A DNA stretch of 64,000 nt from Pseudomonas parafulva NBRC 16636 = DSM 17004 (GTDB taxonomy: Bacteria > Pseudomonadota > Gammaproteobacteria > Pseudomonadales > Pseudomonadaceae), in contig NZ_BBIU01000027.1 of assembly GCF_000730645.1 (NCBI RefSeq), positions 1 through 64,000 on the forward strand, given 5' to 3'. Numbering within the stretch: the first letter of the stretch is position 1; each line of letters begins with the position of its first letter. Below are positions 18,251 to 26,419 of the stretch, one piece after another. The position numbers and the translations under genes were made by a program. Below the pieces are notes generated by a model that worked only from the letters and a program-made list of their open reading frames with translations, was not told the origin of the DNA and searched no databases.

Positions 18251-19135
18251 TCAGATCTGCGCCAGCAACCAACCTTTGAATGCTTTGAGCGAAGGCAGCC
18301 CTTCGTTTCTGGGCGGGTAGATCAGGTAGTAGCTGCGCTCGCTGGCGAAGGCCATGCCTGGGCTGTAGAGCTCGGCTTTTGCCAGTTCATCTTCCACCAG
18401 AATGCGCGGCACCAGGCCGATGCCGATGCCGGCCCTTACCGCCTGGATCAGGTGCGACGTCAATTCGAAGCTTGGCCCCAGGCGCATGGCCCGGTGCGGC
18501 AGGCCGTGGTGCGAAAACCATTCGCCCCAGGCATGGGGGTTGTTGGCCACGTTCAACAGCACCTGTTCGCTGATGCGCGCGGGCGGCCAGCCCTGGCGAT
18601 CTGTGGCCGCCTGCGGGGGCAGGATGACCACCAGTTGCTCTGCATGCAGGCGGTGGCAGACCAGCCCAGGCAGGTCATGGGTGGCTACACCGATGGCCGC
18701 ATCGATTTCGCTGGTGTCGAAGTCGATGGCTTCGATGCGTGAATGAATGTGCACCAGCATGCCAGGGTGCGCCTGGTAGAACGCGTGCAGGCGCGGCAGC
18801 AGCCATTTGGAGCCGAACGTGGGAAGGGTGGCCAGGCGCAGGGTGCCTACCCCGGACTGGTAGGCCAGCGCTTGCAAGGTCGCGCTGCGGATGCGCCCCA
18901 AGGCCTCGCTGAGTTCGCGTTGATAAAGGCGCCCCACATCGGTCAGCTGGACCTGGCGCCCCTCGCGGCGGAACAAGGTCAGCCCAAGCTGCTGCTCCAG
19001 TGCCTGCACCTGGCGGCTTACGGCACTTTGCGTCAGCGACAGCTCTGCGGCGGCGCGGGTGTAGCTCTGGTGCCGCGCTGCCGCCTCGAAGGCCAGCAGC
19101 AGCGACATGGAAGGGGTCAGGTGGCGGTAATTCAT
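18251..19135 (-). CDS. LysR-type regulator, GcvA-like
   Basis: A 294-residue LTTR. The winged helix-turn-helix at residues 10-65 (LLAFEAAARHQSYTRAAAELSLTQSAVSRQVQALE) is followed by a type-2 periplasmic-binding-like effector domain resembling the GcvA subgroup. It is divergent from the YdiJ-type dehydrogenase gene with a 150-bp gap. Control of that gene is the natural hypothesis; no palindrome was assigned with confidence. Confidence 0.88.
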   Translation of the reverse strand: MNYRHLTPSMSLLLAFEAAARHQSYTRAAAELSLTQSAVSRQVQALEQQLGLTLFRREGRQVQLTDVGRLYQRELSEALGRIRSATLQALAYQSGVGTLRLATLPTFGSKWLLPRLHAFYQAHPGMLVHIHSRIEAIDFDTSEIDAAIGVATHDLPGLVCHRLHAEQLVVILPPQAATDRQGWPPARISEQVLLNVANNPHAWGEWFSHHGLPHRAMRLGPSFELTSHLIQAVRAGIGIGLVPRILVEDELAKAELYSPGMAFASERSYYLIYPPRNEGLPSLKAFKGWLLAQI

Positions 19136-19285
19136 TCATCAAAGTCATTAATAGCGGCAGGATTATCCGTTTGCCCCTTAGGCAAAACTACAGGAACATG
19201 GCCCCCTACGTCATCAGGCCAGCACCGACCCATGCCGGCACGACACTGATCCCGCGAACCGCCATTATTCCGAGGCCATCCATCG

Positions 19286-22200
19286 ATGATCGCCCAGTTG
19301 CAAACCGTTGCCCCCACCGCCGATTACCCTGCATTCCTCCAGGCCCTGCGCGACAGCGGCTTTCGTGGCGAGATAAGCGCCGACTATGGCACCCGCACGG
19401 TGCTGGCCACCGACAACTCCATCTACCAGCGCCTGCCCCAGGCGGCGGTGTTCCCGCTGGATGCCGATGATGTGGCACGTGTGGCCACCTTGATGGATGA
19501 GGCGCGTTTTCAGGCGGTGAAGCTGACCCCGCGTGGCGGCGGTACCGGTACCAATGGCCAGTCGTTGACCGACGGTATCGTGGTCGACCTGTCCCGGCAC
19601 ATGAACCGCATCCTCGAGATCAACGTGCAGGAGCGCTGGGTGCGGGTGCAGGCCGGTACGGTGAAGGACCAGCTCAATGCGGCCCTGAAACCCCACGGGT
19701 TGTTCTTTGCCCCTGAGCTGTCCACCTCCAACCGCGCCACCGTCGGCGGCATGATCAACACCGACGCCAGCGGCCAGGGCAGTTGCACATACGGTAAAAC
19801 CCGCGATCACGTGCTGGAGCTGCACAGCGTGCTGCTGGGTGGTGAGCACCTGCACAGCCAGCCGATCGACGACGCTGCGTTGCAGGCGGCGTGTGAGGCG
19901 CCGGGGCGTGTGGGCGAGGTGTATCGCATGGCCCGCGAGATTTACGACACCCAGGCCGAACGTATCCAGGCCACCTTCCCTAAGCTCAACCGCTGCCTGA
20001 CCGGCTACGACCTGGCACACCTGCGCGACGAGCACGGCCGCTTCAACCTCAACAGCGTGCTGTGCGGTGCCGAGGGTTCGCTGGGCTACGTGGTCGAGGC
20101 CAAGCTGAATGTGCTGCCGATTCCCAAATACGCGGTGCTGGTGAACGTGCGTTACGGCAGCTTCATGGATGCCCTGCGCGATGCCAACGCGCTGATGGCC
20201 CACCGGCCCCTGTCGATCGAGACAGTCGATTCCAAGGTGCTGATGCTGGCGATGAAGGACATCGTCTGGCACAGCGTTGCCGAGTACTTCCCGGCCGACC
20301 CCGAGCGCCCGACCCTGGGCATCAACCTGGTGGAGTTCTGCGGCGACGACCCTGCCGAAGTCAACAGCAAGGTGCAGGCGTTCATCGAGCACCTGCGCAA
20401 CGACACCGGTGTCGAGCGCCTGGGCCACACCCTGGCCGAAGGCGCCGAGGCGGTGACCCGGGTCTACACCATGCGCAAGCGTTCTGTGGGTTTGCTGGGC
20501 AACGTGGAGGGTGAAGTGCGCCCGCAACCCTTCGTGGAAGACACTGCGGTGCCACCCGAGCAACTGGCCGATTACATCGCCGACTTCCGCGCGTTGCTCG
20601 ATGGGTATGGCCTGGCCTACGGCATGTTCGGGCATGTGGATGCCGGGGTGCTGCACGTGCGCCCGGCGCTGGACATGAAAGACCCGGCTCAGGCCGCGTT
20701 GGTCAAGCCCATCTCCGACGCCGTCGCGGCACTGACCCGCCGTTATGGCGGCCTGCTTTGGGGTGAGCATGGCAAAGGCTTGCGTTCGGAATACGTCCCT
20801 GAATACTTCGGCGAACTCTACCCGTCGCTGCAGCGGCTGAAGGCAGCGTTCGATCCCCATAACCAGCTCAACCCGGGCAAAATCTGCACCCCTCCCGGCA
20901 GTAGCGAGGGGTTGACCCGGGTCGATGGCGTGACCCTGCGCGGTGACCTTGACCGTACCATCGACGAGCGGGTCTGGCAGAGCTTCGGCAGTGCGGTGCA
21001 CTGCAACGGCAACGGTGCCTGCTACAACTATGACCCCAACGACGCCATGTGCCCGTCGTGGAAGGCCACCCGTGAACGCCGGCATTCGCCCAAAGGCCGC
21101 GCTTCGCTGATGCGCGAATGGCTGCGCCTGCAGGGCGATGCCGGTATAGACGTGCTGGCCAGCGCGCGTGGCCAGGTGGCCTGGCTTAAAGGCCTGCCGG
21201 CGCGCCTGCGCAACAATCGCGCCCGCCAGCAGGGGGAGGGCGACTTTTCCCATGAAGTGTACGACGCCATGGCCGGTTGCCTGGCGTGCAAATCCTGCGC
21301 AGGGCAATGCCCGATCAAGGTCAATGTGCCGGACTTCCGTTCGCGCTTCCTCGAGCTGTACCACGGGCGTTATCAGCGGCCCCTGCGTGACTACCTGATC
21401 GGTTCGTTGGAGTTCACCATCCCCTACCTGGCCCATGCGCCAGGGCTGTACAACGCGCTGATGGGGTCGAGGTGGGTCAGCCGCCTGTTGGCCGACAAGG
21501 TAGGCATGGTCGACAGCCCGCTGATCAGCCGCTTCAACTTCCAGGCCACCCTGACCCGCTGCCGCGTGGGTGTGGCTACGGTGCCGGCGCTGCGCGAGCT
21601 GACCCCGGCCCAGCGCGAGCGCAGCATCGTGCTGGTACAGGATGCGTTCACCCGCTACTTCGAGACACCGTTGCTGTCGGCCTTCATCGACCTGGCGCAC
21701 CGTTTGGGCCACCGTGTGTTCCTGGCGCCCTACAGTGCCAATGGCAAGCCTTTGCATGTGCAGGGCTTCCTGGGGGCATTTGCCAAGGCGGCCATCCGCA
21801 ATGCTACCCAACTGCAAGCGCTGGCTGATTGCGGGGTGCCGCTGGTGGGCCTGGACCCGGCCATGACCTTGGTGTACCGCCAAGAGTATCAGAAAGTGCC
21901 TGGCCTGCAGGGTTGCCCGGCGGTGCTGCTACCCCAGGAATGGCTGCTCAATGCTCTGCCAGAGCAGGCGACCGGCGCCACGGCCAGCTTCCGCCTGATG
22001 GCGCACTGCACCGAAAAAACCAATGCGCCCGCCAGCACCCGGCAGTGGGAGCAGGTATTCCAGCGTCTGGGTTTGAAGCTGGTGACCGAAGCTACCGGCT
22101 GTTGCGGCATGTCGGGCACGTATGGCCATGAGGCTCGCAACCAGCACACCTCGAAAACCATTTTCGAGCAGTCCTGGGCAACCAAGCTGGACAAGGAAGG

Positions 22201-22306
22201 GGAGCCGTTGGCAACGGGCTATTCGTGCCGCAGCCAGGTCAAGCGCATGACCGAGCGGCAGATGCGTCACCCATTGGAAGTGGTGTTGCAGTACGCCCGG
22301 GGTTGA
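19286..22306 (+). CDS. YdiJ-type D-2-hydroxyglutarate dehydrogenase (FAD and Fe-S fusion)
   Basis: A 1006-residue fusion. An FAD-binding PCMH domain (about 45-280, with PRGGGTGTNGQS and ATVGGMINTDASGQGS) leads to the FAD-oxidase C-domain. A ferredoxin-like 4Fe-4S cluster follows (CLACKSCAGQCP near 665), then a cysteine-rich CCG-type region (GCCGMSGTYGHE near 940). This is the layout of E. coli YdiJ and Pseudomonas D2HGDH, which oxidise D-2-hydroxyglutarate formed by SerA. Electrons presumably go to the respiratory chain. The gene stands alone, beside the divergent LysR gene. Confidence 0.87.
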   Translation: MIAQLQTVAPTADYPAFLQALRDSGFRGEISADYGTRTVLATDNSIYQRLPQAAVFPLDADDVARVATLMDEARFQAVKLTPRGGGTGTNGQSLTDGIVVDLSRHMNRILEINVQERWVRVQAGTVKDQLNAALKPHGLFFAPELSTSNRATVGGMINTDASGQGSCTYGKTRDHVLELHSVLLGGEHLHSQPIDDAALQAACEAPGRVGEVYRMAREIYDTQAERIQATFPKLNRCLTGYDLAHLRDEHGRFNLNSVLCGAEGSLGYVVEAKLNVLPIPKYAVLVNVRYGSFMDALRDANALMAHRPLSIETVDSKVLMLAMKDIVWHSVAEYFPADPERPTLGINLVEFCGDDPAEVNSKVQAFIEHLRNDTGVERLGHTLAEGAEAVTRVYTMRKRSVGLLGNVEGEVRPQPFVEDTAVPPEQLADYIADFRALLDGYGLAYGMFGHVDAGVLHVRPALDMKDPAQAALVKPISDAVAALTRRYGGLLWGEHGKGLRSEYVPEYFGELYPSLQRLKAAFDPHNQLNPGKICTPPGSSEGLTRVDGVTLRGDLDRTIDERVWQSFGSAVHCNGNGACYNYDPNDAMCPSWKATRERRHSPKGRASLMREWLRLQGDAGIDVLASARGQVAWLKGLPARLRNNRARQQGEGDFSHEVYDAMAGCLACKSCAGQCPIKVNVPDFRSRFLELYHGRYQRPLRDYLIGSLEFTIPYLAHAPGLYNALMGSRWVSRLLADKVGMVDSPLISRFNFQATLTRCRVGVATVPALRELTPAQRERSIVLVQDAFTRYFETPLLSAFIDLAHRLGHRVFLAPYSANGKPLHVQGFLGAFAKAAIRNATQLQALADCGVPLVGLDPAMTLVYRQEYQKVPGLQGCPAVLLPQEWLLNALPEQATGATASFRLMAHCTEKTNAPASTRQWEQVFQRLGLKLVTEATGCCGMSGTYGHEARNQHTSKTIFEQSWATKLDKEGEPLATGYSCRSQVKRMTERQMRHPLEVVLQYARG

Positions 22307-22321
22307 GCCCCAGGTGTGGGG

Positions 22322-22373
22322 AGTGTGAAAACGTGATGACGGGGGTAGCCCGCAGGTCAGCCGTTTTCACACT
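22322..22373. terminator. Long hairpin after the dehydrogenase gene
   Basis: Perfect 12-base arms (AGTGTGAAAACG at 22322-22333 and its complement at 22362-22373) enclose a 28-base partly self-complementary loop. It sits between convergent genes and has no T tract, so its role as a terminator is tentative. Confidence 0.5.
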
Positions 22374-22388
22374 GTCGGCGCGCGAGTT

Positions 22389-22517
22389 CTAGTCCTGTTC
22401 GGCGCTGGGTTGATCGTCACCCTCCTGCTCGCGTGCAGGTGCCGGCTCGGCGTGGGCGGTAACGGTGGGCTCTTCGGGGTTCAGGCTTGGGAAGGGAAAG
22501 TTCGGGATTTCATGCAT
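22389..22517 (-). CDS. Small acidic hypothetical protein (42 residues)
   Basis: A 42-residue reading frame beginning MHEIPNFPFPSLNPEEP and ending in a Glu/Asp/Gln-rich tail. A GAGGAACGACG ribosome-like sequence lies just upstream of ATG 22517. It shows no domain, signal peptide or membrane segment. The low-complexity C-terminus and the position downstream of phhB leave function open. Confidence 0.45.
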   Translation of the reverse strand: MHEIPNFPFPSLNPEEPTVTAHAEPAPAREQEGDDQPSAEQD

Positions 22518-22676
22518 CTCGTCGTTCCTCGCAAGTGTGAGTGAAAAGGCTGCGCCAGGCGCGTGTAAGGCTTCACAAAGCTGAGGCAGGATACACAAGT
22601 CTGGATGACAGTTTCGATTTTTCCCGTTCGCCGGTTGCTATAGCGGGCGGATACCGGACGGATCCGCCCGCCGCTA

Positions 22677-23033
22677 TCACTTGCGGCCTTCGGCACCCTC
22701 GGCGACCTTGTCGGTGCGCGCGCACATGATGAAGTCGTTGCGGTGCAGGCCTTTGATCGAATGGCTCCACCAAGTCACCGTCACCTTGCCCCACTCGGTC
22801 AGCAGCCCGGGGTGGTGGCCTTCGGCCTCGGCGATTTCGCCGACCGCGTTGGTGAAAGCCAGGGCATGTTTGAAGTTCTTGAACAGGAACACACGCTCCA
22901 GTTCCATATGGCCGTCGCGAACTTCAATGTTCCAGTCCGGAATTTCGCGGATCAGTTCGGCCAGTTCCTGCTCGGTGACCTTTGGCGCATCGGCCCGGCA
23001 GGCTTCGCAGTGGGCTTGGTTCAAGGCGTTCAT
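22677..23033 (-). CDS. phhB: Pterin-4a-carbinolamine dehydratase PhhB
   Basis: A 118-residue PCD/DCoH enzyme. The active-site pattern is visible: FKNFKHALAFTNAVGEIAEAEGHHPGLLTEWGKVTVTWWSHSIKGL (residues about 51-96), with the His-His pair and the W-H of the pterin pocket. It regenerates the tetrahydropterin cofactor used by PhhA. It lies 39 bp downstream of phhA in the same operon. Confidence 0.95.
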   Translation of the reverse strand: MNALNQAHCEACRADAPKVTEQELAELIREIPDWNIEVRDGHMELERVFLFKNFKHALAFTNAVGEIAEAEGHHPGLLTEWGKVTVTWWSHSIKGLHRNDFIMCARTDKVAEGAEGRK

Positions 23034-23072
23034 AGGGTGTTTTCCAGTTCGAGTTGTTATCGGCAGGGCGGC

Positions 23073-23861
23073 TCAGGCAGCCGCCTTGGGCGGAAACTTC
23101 GGGGCGTGCAGGCCCAGCTGCGAAGCTTGCCGGACCATGCCCATGATGTCTTCGTGGGCCAGGTCAAACAGCCGCTTCATGTTCGGCAGCACGAAGTACA
23201 GCGGCTGCAGAATGTCGATACGGTAGGGCGTGCGCATGGCTTCGATCGGGTCGAAGGCCTGGTGTTCCGGTTCGCCCGACAGGCTATACACGGTTTCCTT
23301 GGGTGACGAGAGAATACCGCCGCCGTAGATCTTGCGGCCCTGCGGAGTCTCCATCAGGCCGAATTCGATGGTCATCCAGTACAGCCTCGCCAGGAACACC
23401 CGCTGCTCCTTGCTCGCGGCCAACCCCAGCTTGCCATAGGTGTGGGTGAACTCGGCGAACCAGGGGTTGGTGAGCAACGGGCAGTGGCCGAAAATTTCGT
23501 GGAAGATGTCGGGTTCTTGCAGGTAATCCAGTTCTTCAGCGGTGCGGATGAACGTGGCCACAGGGAAACGCTTGCTGGCCAGCAGTTCAAAGAAGGTCTG
23601 GAAGGGAATCAGGGCAGGTACGCGGGCCACCTGCCAGCCGGTGGTGGCACCGAGCACCTTGTTGATTTCACCCAATTGTGGAATGCGGTCATGGGGCAGA
23701 CCCAGCAGATCGATGCCGTCCAGGTACTCCTGGCAGGCGCGGCCTTCGATGACCTTCAGTTGGCGGGTGATCAGGGTATTCCACACCGCATGATCTTGCT
23801 GCGGGTAATCGATAAACCCCTGCGCATCGGGCTCTCTTGCCACGTACTGCGTGTGCTTCAT
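23073..23861 (-). CDS. phhA: Phenylalanine 4-monooxygenase PhhA
   Basis: A 262-residue bacterial phenylalanine hydroxylase converting Phe to Tyr with tetrahydropterin and O2. Iron ligands are His121 and His126 (HEIFGH) and Glu166 (IEFGL). The length equals the family's bacterial form, which lacks the regulatory ACT domain. ATG 23861 has ggagacacc just upstream. It is divergent from its activator phhR; two PhhR-type boxes lie in the 253-bp intergenic region. Confidence 0.95.
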   Translation of the reverse strand: MKHTQYVAREPDAQGFIDYPQQDHAVWNTLITRQLKVIEGRACQEYLDGIDLLGLPHDRIPQLGEINKVLGATTGWQVARVPALIPFQTFFELLASKRFPVATFIRTAEELDYLQEPDIFHEIFGHCPLLTNPWFAEFTHTYGKLGLAASKEQRVFLARLYWMTIEFGLMETPQGRKIYGGGILSSPKETVYSLSGEPEHQAFDPIEAMRTPYRIDILQPLYFVLPNMKRLFDLAHEDIMGMVRQASQLGLHAPKFPPKAAA

Positions 23862-23979
23862 GGGTGTCTCCTGGTGAACGCTGTTCTTGTTGTGTTCAGG
23901 ACATGCATCAGGAATAGCGCTTCCAGGCGGCGGTTGCACTGGGTGATGCGCACAGCATGAGGGTAATGAGCGTGCGTTT

Positions 23980-23997
23980 CGTAACGATTATTTTACA
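23980..23997. promoter_or_regulatory. PhhR/TyrR-type box 1 (phhA-phhR intergenic)
   Basis: CGTAAC-N6-TTTACA on the + strand, a near match to the TyrR/PhhR palindrome TGTAAA-N6-TTTACA. It lies 119 bases upstream of the phhA start. Work on P. putida PhhR describes two binding sites upstream of phhA, which agrees with this pair. Confidence 0.75.
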
Positions 23998-24052
23998 AAT
24001 CGGCCTGGCCGTTGGAAAATCCGCTGCATACAGGCGGTGAATAGTCTGATCT

Positions 24053-24070
24053 TGGAAATTTAACTTTACA
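24053..24070. promoter_or_regulatory. PhhR/TyrR-type box 2 (phhA-phhR intergenic)
   Basis: TGGAAA-N6-TTTACA, five of six matches in the left arm and six of six in the right. Its centre is 73 bases, about seven helical turns, from box 1. It is 45 bases before the phhR start, so it could also mediate autoregulation. Confidence 0.72.
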
Positions 24071-24114
24071 CATTTTCACAGGCTGGATGATAAACATCGG
24101 GTCTTGGAGCGCGC

Positions 24115-25674
24115 ATGCGTATCAAAGTGCATTGTCAGAACCGCATAGGCATCCTGCGGGACATCCTCAACCTGTTGGTGGAATACGGTATCAACGTGCT
24201 GCGCGGCGAGGTGGGGGGTGACCACGGCAATGCCATCTACCTGCATTGCCCCAACTTGATCAATTTGCAGTTCCAGGCGTTACGGCCCAAGTTCGAGGCC
24301 ATTGCCGGGGTGTTCGGGGTCAAGCGAGTGGGGTTGATGCCCAGCGAGCGGCGGCACATGGAGCTCAATGCCTTGCTCGGGGCGTTGGAGTTTCCGGTAC
24401 TGTCCGTAGACATGGCGGGTAGCATCGTCGCCGCCAACCGGGCTGCGGCGCAGTTGCTGGGGGTGCGGGTAGACGAGGTGCCCGGCATGCCGCTGGCGCG
24501 TTACGTGGAGGACTTCGACCTGCCGGAGTTGGTGCGGGCCAACAAGTCGCGTATCAACGGGCTGCGGGTCCAGGTGAAAGGGGGGGTGTTCCTGGCGGAT
24601 ATCGCACCGCTTCAATCCGAGCACGATGACAGCGAGGCCCTGGCGGGTGCGGTGCTGACACTGCACCGCGCCGATCGTATCGGCGAGCGCATCTACAATG
24701 TGCGCAAGCAGGAGTTGCGCGGCTTCGACAGCATCTTCCAGAGTTCGCGGGTGATGGCCGCCGTTGTCCGTGAAGCGCGGCGCATGGCGCCGCTGGATGC
24801 GCCGTTGCTGATCGAAGGCGAGACGGGTACGGGTAAAGAGCTGCTGGCCCGCGCCTGTCACCTGGCCAGCCCCCGTGGCCAGTCGCCGCTGATGGCCCTC
24901 AACTGCGCCGGGTTGCCGGAATCCATGGCTGAAACCGAGCTGTTTGGTTATGGCCCCGGGGCATTCGAGGGCGCCCGTGCGGAGGGCAAGCTGGGGCTGC
25001 TGGAACTGACCGCTGGCGGTACGTTGTTCCTCGATGGGGTAGGGGAGATGAGCCCGCGGCTGCAGGTGAAGCTGCTGCGCTTCTTGCAGGACGGCTGCTT
25101 CCGAAGGGTGGGTAGCGACGAAGAGGTGTACCTGGATGTGCGGGTGATCTGCGCCACCCAGGTTGACCTGTCCGAACTCTGTGCGCGGGGTGAATTCCGC
25201 CAGGACCTGTACCACCGCCTCAATGTGCTGTCCCTGCATATTCCGCCCCTGCGTGAATGCATGGATGGCCTGGACGGGCTGGTGGAGCATTTTCTCGACC
25301 AGGCCAGCCGGCAGATTGGTTGCCCCCTGCCACGGCTGGCCGCCGCTGCACGGGAAAAACTGGCCGCCTATAACTGGCCGGGTAATGTACGGCAACTGGA
25401 AAACGTAGTGTTCCAGGCGGTTTCTTTATCGGAAGGAGGCGTGGTGAAAAGTGAGCATGTGCGCCTGCCTGATTATGGCGTCCGTCAACCGTTGGGGGAT
25501 TTTTCGCTGGAGGGTGATCTTTCCGCGATTGTGGGGCGTTTTGAAAAGGCCGTGTTGGAAAGTTTGATGGGGGAGTTCAAGAGCAGTCGCGCATTGGGCA
25601 AGCGGCTAGGCGTATCGCATACTACGATTGCCAACAAGTTGCGGGATTATCATCTCGGCAAGTCGCTGGAATAA
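24115..25674 (+). CDS. phhR: Aromatic amino acid regulator PhhR (TyrR family)
   Basis: A 519-residue activator/repressor. An N-terminal ACT domain (1-75) and PAS domain (about 80-190) lead to an AAA+ enhancer-binding core with Walker A GETGTGKE and Walker B GGTLFLDGVGEM. A TyrR-type helix-turn-helix (SRALGKRLGVSHTTIANKLRDYHL) closes the protein. The sigma54-contacting GAFTGA loop reads GAFEGA, which fits reports that P. putida PhhR works with sigma70. It controls phhAB and probably other aromatic amino acid genes such as aroP (inference). Confidence 0.94.
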   Translation: MRIKVHCQNRIGILRDILNLLVEYGINVLRGEVGGDHGNAIYLHCPNLINLQFQALRPKFEAIAGVFGVKRVGLMPSERRHMELNALLGALEFPVLSVDMAGSIVAANRAAAQLLGVRVDEVPGMPLARYVEDFDLPELVRANKSRINGLRVQVKGGVFLADIAPLQSEHDDSEALAGAVLTLHRADRIGERIYNVRKQELRGFDSIFQSSRVMAAVVREARRMAPLDAPLLIEGETGTGKELLARACHLASPRGQSPLMALNCAGLPESMAETELFGYGPGAFEGARAEGKLGLLELTAGGTLFLDGVGEMSPRLQVKLLRFLQDGCFRRVGSDEEVYLDVRVICATQVDLSELCARGEFRQDLYHRLNVLSLHIPPLRECMDGLDGLVEHFLDQASRQIGCPLPRLAAAAREKLAAYNWPGNVRQLENVVFQAVSLSEGGVVKSEHVRLPDYGVRQPLGDFSLEGDLSAIVGRFEKAVLESLMGEFKSSRALGKRLGVSHTTIANKLRDYHLGKSLE

Positions 25675-25769
25675 ACTTATTAATGATGACGCGTTAGGCA
25701 GTTATATAGGCTCCCTGTGGCGGCGGGTATCACCGCGAAGGGGCCCCGCAGGGCCCCGTTCACACGGTA

Positions 25770-26024
25770 TCACCCATTCGAGCAACCACCGCCCATGACG
25801 CGGTATTCAAGGATGTGTCGCTGGCCCTGCGAGTCTTCGTAGGTCATGCGCGCCGGTACTACTTCGCAGACATTGGGTACTTCGCTCAGGGAAATGACGT
25901 GGGCGATGTCCAGGTGCTGCGAGTAGCTGTACTGTTCGACCGGAATCTGCTCGGCAACCTTGACGTCGTCGGCCATTGCCGCACCGCACAAGCTGCCAAG
26001 TACCAATACCAGTAACGCTTTCAT
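25770..26024 (-). CDS. DUF2790 small periplasmic protein
   Basis: An 84-residue protein with a cleavable signal peptide (1-18, ending AMA) and a short mature domain with two cysteines (CEVVP and GGGCSNG). This is typical of the DUF2790 family, which is abundant in Pseudomonas and of unknown function. It stands alone between phhR and the acetyl-CoA synthetase gene. Confidence 0.85.
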   Translation of the reverse strand: MKALLVLVLGSLCGAAMADDVKVAEQIPVEQYSYSQHLDIAHVISLSEVPNVCEVVPARMTYEDSQGQRHILEYRVMGGGCSNG

Positions 26025-26419
26025 TTTTCGTTTACCTATATAAGGCCGTGAGGGGGCGCACGCGGCACACTGGGCGCCGCGACTGCAGTTGTTGCAATCA
26101 GTTACTTTAATAAGAAGATTAACGGTTGCCTGTGTGGGGGCGGGTGTCAGTCGTTAATCCATGTGCCGTTGTTGGCGAGGTGAATTCTAGGGCGGCGGTT
26201 CAACTTGAAACAGTGGCGCTTTTGATAAAGTGTTTTGGCAGAATTGGTAACAATCTTGTGGTCCGCCTGGGGCGTGCAATGCCGAGCGGTGAAGGCATGG
26301 CCTGCGCAGTTTCCAGCGACCTGCCGGGGAAATTACTACCAACGTCGAATGGCCTTTATCGCTCTGGTACAGTTACAACGGTCCCATACAAAAACAACTA
26401 TTACACCGAGGTAAACAAG
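26025..26419 (+). promoter_or_regulatory. acsA upstream region, no assigned site
   Basis: This 395-bp gap before acsA is AT-richer than the flanking genes around 26090-26130 and 26190-26270. It probably holds the promoters of acsA and of the DUF2790 gene. I could not assign a convincing -24/-12 or a specific operator. Confidence 0.4.

Noticed and set aside
19265..21883. Long reading frame of 872 codons opposite the YdiJ-type gene
   Set aside because: It is the antisense shadow of a GC-rich gene with clear FAD and Fe-S motifs; its product is His/Gln/Ala-rich low complexity.
23862..24114. Sigma54 promoter for phhA
   Set aside because: I found no GG-N10-GC pair at a sensible distance, and the PhhR loop is GAFEGA.
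26126..26419. Extended N-terminus of acetyl-CoA synthetase
   Set aside because: The codons upstream of ATG 26420 have no family similarity, and the ribosome site favours 26420.
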